Shown here: piece after piece, positions 57,453 to 64,000 of the stretch
Layout: the number at the start of each line of letters is the position of its first letter
How positions within the stretch are numbered: position 1 is the first letter of the stretch
DNA from: Acidobacteriaceae bacterium
GTDB taxonomy: Bacteria; Acidobacteriota; Terriglobia; Terriglobales; Acidobacteriaceae
Reading direction: 5' to 3'
Assembly (NCBI GenBank): GCA_031296325.1
Contig: JARLFY010000053.1
Coordinates: 1 to 64,000, forward strand
Length of the DNA stretch: 64,000 bases
Translations under genes and position numbers: made by a program
Notes under the pieces: generated by a model
What the model was told of the DNA's origin: nothing
Databases searched by the model: none
What the model saw: the letters and a program-made list of their open reading frames with translations, nothing else

Positions 57453-59552
57453 ATGGCAGAGTTTCTGTTTGAGATCGGATTGGAAGAGGTTCCGGCGCGC
57501 ATGATCGCGGCGGCGCAGGCGGAGTTGGAGAAGCGCGTGGTCGCGCTGCTGGTGCGCGAGCGGCTGGCGGAGACGGGCGTTGCCAGCAAGAGTTTCTCGA
57601 CGCCGCGGCGGCTGGCCGTCTGGGTCGGCAAGGTTGCCGAGCGGCAGAGCGATGCGGTCGAAGAGTTGGTCGGCCCGTCGGTGAAGATCGCCTACAAAGA
57701 CGGCGTGGCGGCTCCGGCGGCGATTGCCTTTGCCAGGAAGGCGGGCGTCGATGTGGCCGCGTTGAAGACGGTGACCACGCCCAAGGGTGAGTACATTGCG
57801 GCGACCTCGGTGAAGGCTGGGCGCGATGCGGCGGAGGTGATCGCCGAAGAGTTGCCGAAGGAGTTGGCGGCGATCTACTGGGCCAAGAATATGGTGTGGC
57901 GCGCAGGCAGGCCGGAGCGCTTTGTGCGCCCGGTGCGCTGGCTGCTGGCGCTGCTGGGCGAGGTGATTGTGCCGGTCGAGTACGGGGGAAAGACGGCTGG
58001 GCGCATGACGCGCGGGCACCGCGTGCTGTCGAGCGATGAGGCGATTCCCATCGGCTTTCCCGACGAGTACGAGCAGGCTTTGCTGGATGCGTTTGTGGTT
58101 GCGGATGTGGAGAATCGGCGGATGGAGATTCGCAAGGCTCTCGACCGCGTCTGCCGAACGTTGCCGGAGACGCGCTGGCGCGAGGATTCTGCGCTGGTAG
58201 ACAAGCTGACTCATCTGACCGAGTGGCCGACGGTGATTGCGGGCAACTTCGAGCGCGAGTATCTGACTCTGCCCGAAGAGGTTCTGGTAACGGTGATGCG
58301 CGACCATCAGAGCTACTTCGCGGTGGAAGACATGCAGGGCAAACTTGCTCCGCACTTCCTTGCTGTGTTGAATATGGAGGCGGATGCGGCAGGCGAGGCG
58401 GTGATTCGCCACGGCAACGAGCGGGTTCTGCGGGCGCGATTTAACGACGCGCGCTTCTTCTGGGAGTTCGACCAGCGAGTTCCTCTCGCCGAGCGCGTTG
58501 CTCTGCTGGAGAAGGTTACGTTTCAGAAGGATCTGGGAAGCTACGCGGCGAAGACGACGCGGGTCTGGGAGCTGGCGAAGGGGCTGGCCTCGCTGGTGGA
58601 GTCGCGCGGGCTGGATCTGGACGCTGCCGCGCTGGACCATGCAGCGAAGCTGGCCAAGACCGACCTGACCACCGATCTGGTCAAGGAGTTCACCGAGTTG
58701 CAGGGACAGATTGGCGGACTCTACGCGCGTGCGCAGGGATTCTCCGCCGCAGTGGGCGACGCGATCTACGACCAGTATCTGCCGAAGTCGATGGAGGACT
58801 CCGTGCCGCGAACCGTCGAGGGCGCGCTGTTGGCAATTGCCGACAAGTCCGACACTATTGTCGGGATGTTCGGTCTGGGACTGGAGCCGACCGGGTCGAA
58901 GGATCCGTTTGCGTTGCGTCGCGCGGCCAATGGAATCGTGCGCATTCTGGCCGAGTCCGAGCCTGCGCTGCCATTGACGCTGGGAGATATTGTCGACGCG
59001 ATCTCGATCAACGAAAAGCTGCGGCGGTCGGTGGAGACCTTCTTCGCCGAGCGGTTGGAGTTCTATCTGCGCGAGGCCAAGGGGCAGGCGTACGACGTGG
59101 TGAAGGCCGTGCTGTCTGCGGAGGCCAACGACGTTCGCGATGCCGTGGCGCGCGCCGAAGCCGTGACCTCGATGCGCGGCAGCGAGGACTTTCTGGCCGT
59201 CTGCGCTGCGTTCAAGAGGATGAAGAACATTCTCGATCAGGCGGGAGCCAAGGACGAGACAATCCCCTCGATCGTCGAACTGACCCTGTTTACAGACCCC
59301 GCAGAGACGAGTCTGGAAGCAGCCGATGCGGCGACTTCCAAAGAAGCTCTGGCGCTGACAACGCAGCGCGAGTACGGCGCGGCGCTGGCAAAGATTGCGA
59401 CCCTGCGAGGGGTCGTCGACGTCTTCTTCGAGAAGGTGATGGTGATGGCTCCCGAGCCGGAGATTCGAGCCAATCGGCTGGCGCTGCTGGATCGCGTTCT
59501 GCGAGATTTCTCGTCGATTGCGGACTTCTCGGAGATCGTCTCGGCGGGTTAG
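57453..59552 (+). CDS. glyS: glycyl-tRNA synthetase beta chain
   Basis: 699 residues, close to the E. coli GlyS length (689). Typical parts are MAEFLFEIGLEEVPARMI, KNMVWRAGRPERFVRPVRWL, VLVTVMRDHQSYFAVED and AKTDLTTDLVKEFTELQGQI. The C-terminal anticodon-binding part ends in FFEKVMVMAPEPEIRANRLA. It pairs with GlyQ to charge tRNA-Gly. Its stop overlaps the dnaG stop on the opposite strand by 4 bp, so the two genes are convergent with no room for a separate terminator. Confidence 0.96.
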   Translation: MAEFLFEIGLEEVPARMIAAAQAELEKRVVALLVRERLAETGVASKSFSTPRRLAVWVGKVAERQSDAVEELVGPSVKIAYKDGVAAPAAIAFARKAGVDVAALKTVTTPKGEYIAATSVKAGRDAAEVIAEELPKELAAIYWAKNMVWRAGRPERFVRPVRWLLALLGEVIVPVEYGGKTAGRMTRGHRVLSSDEAIPIGFPDEYEQALLDAFVVADVENRRMEIRKALDRVCRTLPETRWREDSALVDKLTHLTEWPTVIAGNFEREYLTLPEEVLVTVMRDHQSYFAVEDMQGKLAPHFLAVLNMEADAAGEAVIRHGNERVLRARFNDARFFWEFDQRVPLAERVALLEKVTFQKDLGSYAAKTTRVWELAKGLASLVESRGLDLDAAALDHAAKLAKTDLTTDLVKEFTELQGQIGGLYARAQGFSAAVGDAIYDQYLPKSMEDSVPRTVEGALLAIADKSDTIVGMFGLGLEPTGSKDPFALRRAANGIVRILAESEPALPLTLGDIVDAISINEKLRRSVETFFAERLEFYLREAKGQAYDVVKAVLSAEANDVRDAVARAEAVTSMRGSEDFLAVCAAFKRMKNILDQAGAKDETIPSIVELTLFTDPAETSLEAADAATSKEALALTTQREYGAALAKIATLRGVVDVFFEKVMVMAPEPEIRANRLALLDRVLRDFSSIADFSEIVSAG

Positions 59553-61318
59553 AACTGGCGCAGTTGGCGGTCGATCTGGATTTTTTCGGCGATGAGCTGT
59601 CCGAGCATGGTCTGATCGCCGCGTCGGTCGGCCTCGGCGATCTGTGAGCGCAACTCGCGCTGGCGTCGCTCCAGTCGCCGCTCTTCGAGCGAATGCAGAG
59701 CGTCTTCCACCTGCGTGAGCAGCGGCGGATCGGTGGGCTGCGGCGAATGCTCCAAGACCTCGGCCAACTGGGCGCGGGCCTCGTCGGTCGCGGCGGCATC
59801 CAGCGGGTTCGACGGCACGCCAGCGTTGGCCAACGTATCAAGCAGGTCGGTGGTAGCGAGGTCGGCGATCAACGCAGAGTTCTCCGCCAGCGCCGTGGCC
59901 GCTCGCGCGCGCGCCGGATCGCTCTCCGGCAGAACCAGCGCGCGCAACAGGATTCGCTCCGTCTCGGTGACTGGCTCGGAGCGATGCATGGGGACGCTGG
60001 CCACGCGCTGCGCCGCAGCCTGCTTCAGTTCCTGCCGCATCAGCGCAGAGTCGATGCCGAGCTTGTTGGCCGCGTCCTCGGCAAACTGATTGCGTCGGAT
60101 GGGATGGGCCATGCGACGAATGTGCGGCAACAGGAAGTTCATTGCGCTGACCTTGGCCTCGGCGGCGTGACTGGGAAACAACTGCCGCGCGCGCTCGATC
60201 AGATAATCCGAGTGGCGCTTGGCCTCGCGCAAGGCCGCTCCGTAGGCCTGAATTCCCTTCTCGCGCACGAAGCGGTCGGGATCGAATCCGCCTTCGAGCG
60301 TCACCAGCTTTACGTCGAAGTCCTCCTCGGTCAGCAGCGAGATGGACTTCTCCGAAGCGGTTGCGCCCGCCGTGTCGGGGTCGAAGTTGACGATGACGCG
60401 CTTGGTGAAGCGGCCGAGCAGCCGCACCTGCGTCTCGGTGAAGGCCGTGCCGGAGGTGGCGACGACGTTGCGAATTCCCGCCATGTAGACCGAGATGCAG
60501 TCCATCTGCCCCTCGACCAGCACGGCGAAGTCGCTCTTGCGCATCTCTCCCTTGGCCTTGTCAAGATTGAAGAGGATATTGCCCTTGGTGTAGAGCGGAG
60601 TCTCGGGCGAGTTCAGGTACTTCGCATTCTTCTCGTCGGGGTCAAGAGCGCGCGCGGTGAAGGCGATGACTCGGCCCGCCTCGTTGGCGATGGGGAAGGT
60701 GATGCGTTTGCGAAAGCGCGAATACATCGGTCCGGGCGAGCCGTCGGCCTGTTCCTTGGCGCTGAAGAGGCCGCTGACGCGCATCGCTTCTTCGGAGAAG
60801 TGCTGGCGCAGGGCGTCGCGCATGTGGTTGTAGTCGTCCGGCGCGTAGCCGATGCGGAAGGTCTTGATCGTCTCGGCGGAGATGCCGCGCCCGGTGAGGT
60901 ATTCGCGCGCACGAGCGGCCTCGGGGGCGCGCAGTTGCGCCTCGAAGTACTGCGTTGCGGCCTCGTGCAGGTCGATCAACTGGCGGCGAATTCCAGCCTC
61001 GCGAGCGTCTTCGGGTGAGCTGAACTCGCGCTTGGGCAGAGCGATTCCGGCCTTGGTGGCCACCGAGCGGACGGCCTCGGGAAAGCTGAGTCCCTCCATC
61101 TTCATCACGAAGTTGAAGACGTCGCCCTTCTCGTGGCAGCCGAAGCAGTAGTAGTAGCCGTGCGTCGCGTTCACGCTGAACGAGCCGGTCTTCTCCTTGT
61201 GGAAGGGACAGAGGCCGGTGTAGTTCTGCGCTCCGGTCTTGCGCAGCTTCAGATAATCGCCGATGATGCGAACGATGTCCACCTGCTGCTTGACGAGTTG
61301 TGCGAAGTCATCTGCCAT
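59549..61318 (-). CDS. dnaG: DNA primase
   Basis: 589 residues from ATG 61318 (MADDFAQLVKQQVDIVRIIG). The N-terminal CHC2 zinc finger has C37 (LCPFHKEKTGSF), H40, C58 and C61 (YYCFGCHEKGDV). The TOPRIM catalytic core contains LVEGQMDCISVYMAG and VNFDPDTAGATASEKS. The C-terminal helicase-binding region is present but divergent (from about residue 420). It makes RNA primers at the replication fork. rpoD often follows dnaG in other bacteria; here glyS lies convergent instead. Confidence 0.96.
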   Translation of the reverse strand: MADDFAQLVKQQVDIVRIIGDYLKLRKTGAQNYTGLCPFHKEKTGSFSVNATHGYYYCFGCHEKGDVFNFVMKMEGLSFPEAVRSVATKAGIALPKREFSSPEDAREAGIRRQLIDLHEAATQYFEAQLRAPEAARAREYLTGRGISAETIKTFRIGYAPDDYNHMRDALRQHFSEEAMRVSGLFSAKEQADGSPGPMYSRFRKRITFPIANEAGRVIAFTARALDPDEKNAKYLNSPETPLYTKGNILFNLDKAKGEMRKSDFAVLVEGQMDCISVYMAGIRNVVATSGTAFTETQVRLLGRFTKRVIVNFDPDTAGATASEKSISLLTEEDFDVKLVTLEGGFDPDRFVREKGIQAYGAALREAKRHSDYLIERARQLFPSHAAEAKVSAMNFLLPHIRRMAHPIRRNQFAEDAANKLGIDSALMRQELKQAAAQRVASVPMHRSEPVTETERILLRALVLPESDPARARAATALAENSALIADLATTDLLDTLANAGVPSNPLDAAATDEARAQLAEVLEHSPQPTDPPLLTQVEDALHSLEERRLERRQRELRSQIAEADRRGDQTMLGQLIAEKIQIDRQLRQF

Positions 61319-61482
61319 TGGGTCTTGTTGTATTACAAAAAGCCGCAGTGCGCGGCGCATCCCTCGACGTTTTCAGAGAAGCCACTTTGTCCTGCAATCT
61401 ATCAGTGTAGATGATGCGAGCACGGCGGGGTCTGCGGAGCGCCTGAGCGTGGAGTGAGATGGTGTAATTTTGTCGCGTTGCG

Positions 61483-61720
61483 AGCAAAATGCGGGGATTC
61501 TTCCCCTGAATTTCGTTCAGTATCAGAATGACAAACAAAGGCAAGAGCAACAGCAGATTCCTCCGCTTCGCTGCGGAATGACAAGCAAAGGCAACGGCTG
61601 GTGGTACGAGGTGTATTCCTCCCACCCATCGCAAGAGGCAACGGCGCGATGGATGGGGCACCCGAGATTCAGCCGGATCGAAAGAACGACAGAGATTCTG
61701 AGCTTCGCTCAGAATGACGC
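61483..61720. repeat. repeat cluster: three family-1 cores and one family-2 palindrome
   Basis: GCGGGGATTCTTCCCCTGAA...CAGAATGACAAACAAA (61490-61540), GCAGATTCCTCCG...CGGAATGACAAGCAAA (61553-61588), the family-2 copy CCCACCCATCGCAAG...GCGATGGATGGGGCACCC (61619-61663), and the perfect hairpin ATTCTGAGC-TTC-GCTCAGAAT (61694-61714). The rest of 61319-61893 holds no gene; the araB promoter should lie in 61780-61880. Confidence 0.8.
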
Positions 61721-61893
61721 TTCAAGGGGGGCAAGGGGGAACGGAGGTTTCGAACTGCGCTGCGGAAGGACAATTCCCTTTGTTCGACGGTAATTGCGCT
61801 GGCTGCGTTTCAAATGGCCGTGCGCGTTGTTGTTCGACTCAGCTAGAATGCCTATGCAGAACTTTCAGCTAAATTCGCAAGGGAGAAATAACC

Positions 61894-63483
61894 GTGAGTG
61901 TAGTGGCAGGGGTCGACTTCGGCACATTGAGCGTACGCATCTCCATCTTCGACAAGGTTCGTGGCAAGCTAGGATCCGCCCTCGCCGAGTACCCGCTGCA
62001 CAGCTCTCCCACCGACCCGCAGCTTAAGACGCAGTCGCACGACGACCAGATGAATGCGCTGGTTCGCGCCATGCGCGAGGCGGTCAAGGCCAGCGGCATC
62101 GACGGCAAGGAGATCAAGTCCATCGCGCTGGACACAACCGGATCAAGCGTCATCGTCGTGGGCAAAGATCTGGTTCCGCTAGGCGAATACTACCTATGGT
62201 GCGATCATCGCGCTGCGGGAGAGGCCGCCGAGATCACCGCCGCCGCGCACAAGGACGGCTTCGAGGGCATCGACTGGTGCGGTGGCGTCTACAGCTCCGA
62301 GTGGGGCTGGTCGAAGCTGCTGCACTGGCTGCGCAACAATCCCGAGCTGCGTCCGCAGTTCGTCACCGCGCTGGAGCACTGCGACATGGTGGCCGCAACG
62401 CTGTGCGGCGTGACCGATCCCAACGAGATTCCGCGCAGCATCTGCGCGATGGGCCACAAGTGGATGTGGAATCCGCGCTGGGGCGGGCTGCCGCCGGAGG
62501 AGTTTCTGGTCTCGATCGACCCGCTGCTGGCAGGGGTTCGTGAGAAGATTGCCGCCGGACGCTACGCTACCTCGGACAAGATCGCCGGACATCTCTCGGC
62601 AAAGTGGGCCGACGCGATGGGGCTGACCGCCGGGATTCCGATTCCGACTGGAGCCTTCGACGCGCACTGGGACGCGCTCGGCGCCAACATTCGTCTGGGC
62701 GACGTGGTCAATGTGATCGGCACCTCGACCTGCATCATCGGACTCAGCGACAAGCAGACGCTGGTTCCGGGAGTCTGCGGCGTGGTCCCCGGATCGGTTG
62801 ATCCTGCGCAGGTCGGCATTGAGGCGGGAATGTCCGCCGTGGGCGACGTCTTTGCCGCAATCGCACGCCGCGCCAACTCCACCGTCGCCGAACTCTCCGC
62901 CGCGACCGAGGACTACAAGGCCGGCCAGACCGGACTGATGCGCCTGACGTGGGACAACGGCGACCGCACCGTGCTGGTCAACCCCGCGCTGGGCGGCGTC
63001 ACCTTCGGCTGGGATCTCTCGCACACTGCGGCAGACGAACTCTTCGCGGCGGTTGAAGGCTCTGCCCTGCACACGCGCATCATCTTCAACCGCATGGAGG
63101 ACAACGGCGCGCCGATCCGTCGCGTGATCAACGGCGGCGGCATCCCCAAGCGCAACGCCAAGCTCAACCAGATCTATGCCAACGTCCTGCGCAAGCCGGT
63201 GCTGGTGCCGGAGGGCGACGTCACATCGCTTGGCTCGGTGATTATTGCGTTTCTCGCGGCGGGAGAGTTTGCCTCCATCGAGGAAGCGCAGAACGCCCTG
63301 TGCCCGCCGTTCAAGATCTTTACGCCGGAGCCAGACGAGGCGGATCGCTACGACCGCATCTTCCCGCTCTTCCGCGACGCCTACTTCAGCCTCGGAACGC
63401 CGGATGCTCCTCCCGCAGCCCTCGGCCGGATTCTGCCTGAGTTGCATAACATCCGGCGCGACGCCATCGCGGCGGCGCAGTAA
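61894..63483 (+). CDS. araB: ribulokinase
   Basis: 529 residues from GTG 61894, with AAGGGAGAAA upstream. FGGY-family kinase: GVDFGTLSVRISIFDK at the N-terminus and IALDTTGSSVIVVGKDL. Diagnostic for AraB rather than xylulokinase are the WCDHRA segment, GHKWMWNPRWGGLPP and GAFDAHWDALGANI; the ATP side has NVIGTSTCIIGLS. It phosphorylates L-ribulose in L-arabinose catabolism. Length fits the AraB family (about 550). araA and araD are not in view. A strong hairpin follows 33 bp downstream. Confidence 0.94.
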   Translation: MSVVAGVDFGTLSVRISIFDKVRGKLGSALAEYPLHSSPTDPQLKTQSHDDQMNALVRAMREAVKASGIDGKEIKSIALDTTGSSVIVVGKDLVPLGEYYLWCDHRAAGEAAEITAAAHKDGFEGIDWCGGVYSSEWGWSKLLHWLRNNPELRPQFVTALEHCDMVAATLCGVTDPNEIPRSICAMGHKWMWNPRWGGLPPEEFLVSIDPLLAGVREKIAAGRYATSDKIAGHLSAKWADAMGLTAGIPIPTGAFDAHWDALGANIRLGDVVNVIGTSTCIIGLSDKQTLVPGVCGVVPGSVDPAQVGIEAGMSAVGDVFAAIARRANSTVAELSAATEDYKAGQTGLMRLTWDNGDRTVLVNPALGGVTFGWDLSHTAADELFAAVEGSALHTRIIFNRMEDNGAPIRRVINGGGIPKRNAKLNQIYANVLRKPVLVPEGDVTSLGSVIIAFLAAGEFASIEEAQNALCPPFKIFTPEPDEADRYDRIFPLFRDAYFSLGTPDAPPAALGRILPELHNIRRDAIAAAQ

Positions 63484-63515
63484 CGCAGGTCTCTGACTGC
63501 GTGATTTTGTGCCTT

Positions 63516-63553
63516 CCACCCTTGCGGCAAAAACAAATACGCCGCAAGGGTGG
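63516..63553 (+). terminator. hairpin after araB, family-2-like
   Basis: CCACCCTTGCGGC (63516-63528) pairs perfectly with GCCGCAAGGGTGG (63541-63553), followed by GGCACC as in family 2. The stem differs from other family-2 copies at paired positions. Well placed to end araB transcription. Confidence 0.65.
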
Positions 63554-63591
63554 GGCACCTATTTTATGGAAGTGCAATCGTTAGAGAATTT

Positions 63592-63687
63592 TCGATAATG
63601 GTTTAGGCCATAGCGCAGCGAGAAAAAGCAGATTCCTTCGCTTCGCTGCGGAATGACAAACAAATTGGTCTATACAGGGAGTTTTCG
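63592..63687. repeat. family-1 element
   Basis: AGAGAATTTTCGATAATGG, TAGGCCATAGCGCAGCGAG, core GCAGATTCCTTCG...CGGAATGACAAACAAA, right arm TGGTCTATACAGGGAG. Lies between araB and the partial gene at the window end. Confidence 0.8.
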
Positions 63688-63715
63688 CAGCCTGTATAGC
63701 GACGAGGGGAATTCT

Positions 63716-64000
63716 TTAGATTCCGCGCGTGAGGTCGTAGGGGAAGAAGGAGAGCGTTCCGTCGGAGCGTTGCAGCTTCAGTGTCAGGTGGGTCGATCCG
63801 TTGATCGTAGCCTCGATCGCCACTCCGGTCGCGTCGCGTTTGGAGAAGTCGACGTGGAACGAGGTGATCGGCCCCTTCCACTCGCTCTCGGTGGAGAAGT
63901 CTTCGGTGAAGCGTTGCAGTGGGTAGTCGGCGTACTTCTGCGGATGTTGCTGCCACGCCGGATCGTTGTAATAGATGCCGTAGGCCTTGGGGTAGTCGCC
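63716..64000 (-). CDS. C-terminal part of an unidentified protein (runs off the window)
   Basis: The last 94 residues of a minus-strand gene whose start lies beyond the right edge. The frame stays open to the edge and ends at a TAA at 63716-63718. It reads AYGIYYNDPAWQQHPQKYAD, then SFHVDFSKRDATGVAIEATI and ends in SDGTLSFFPYDLTRGI. The composition looks like a genuine coding region (beta-strand pattern, normal codon use). I do not recognise the family. Confidence 0.6.
   Translation of the reverse strand, partial: GDYPKAYGIYYNDPAWQQHPQKYADYPLQRFTEDFSTESEWKGPITSFHVDFSKRDATGVAIEATINGSTHLTLKLQRSDGTLSFFPYDLTRGI

Overview
The window is a compact, GC-rich chromosomal segment, most plausibly from a soil acidobacterium of the family Acidobacteriaceae (Terriglobus/Edaphobacter/Granulicella type). 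The reasons are a secreted VWFA-related protein of the acidobacterial type, a futalosine-route menaquinone gene (mqnE), a fused aroDE, a short-loop cytochrome bd oxidase, many lineage-specific secreted proteins, and very abundant short palindromic repeats between genes. No rRNA, CRISPR, phage or intact insertion sequence is seen. The genus is inference.

Layout. 1-383: tandem and dispersed repeats at the window edge. 384-3736 (minus): mqnE, a CPBP-like membrane protein without catalytic glutamates, accA. 3924-7338: secreted VWFA-related protein (+) and a BcsC-like TPR protein (-). 7701-7776: tRNA-Lys(TTT). 8053-10311: secreted GH3 glycosidase. 10524-10880: a decayed IS256-family transposase fragment beside a decayed Ig-like protein fragment. 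10929-16138: glmS, a small membrane protein and an 861-residue secreted unknown. 16379-19874 (minus): cydA-cydB and an FNR/CRP-type regulator. 20237-24107: uxaA-uxaB for galacturonate/altronate catabolism, divergent from a LuxR-type regulator. 24735-29680 (+): an EF-P family factor, a DUF1015 protein, then an amidase, a GerMN protein and murI with overlapping ends. 29768-35334: pgeF (-), aroDE (+), a TonB-dependent receptor (+). 35622-37607: a large fusion of an 11-heme cytochrome c with a cytochrome b. 37791-40803: an orphan DppC-like permease, a WcaI-like glycosyltransferase and riboflavin synthase. 41205-43432 (minus): groES-groEL behind a CIRCE operator. 43726-49957 (+): a secreted carboxypeptidase-regulatory-like protein, an SDR, a secreted helical-repeat protein, PspC, lysA and argJ. 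50126-51937 (minus): a Spinster-like MFS transporter and queF. 52051-61318: a Tat-exported DUF2264 protein, a DUF4139 protein, glyQ, glyS (+) and dnaG (-). 61894-64000: araB (+) and a partial gene (-).

Most genes are housekeeping (menaquinone, fatty acid, aromatic amino acid, lysine, arginine, riboflavin, queuosine, peptidoglycan, chaperonin, primase, glycyl-tRNA). Around them sit plant-sugar catabolism (GH3, UxaAB, AraB) and respiration (CydAB, multiheme cytochrome).

The most unusual signal is the set of dispersed palindromic elements. The main family is about 110 bp, with ends resembling AGAGC...GCTCT and a central hairpin whose stem bases change in compensating pairs between copies. Copies often start exactly at a gene's stop codon. 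Three genes (glmS, pgeF, the MFS transporter) carry repeat sequence in frame inside the protein, much like the Rickettsia palindromic elements.
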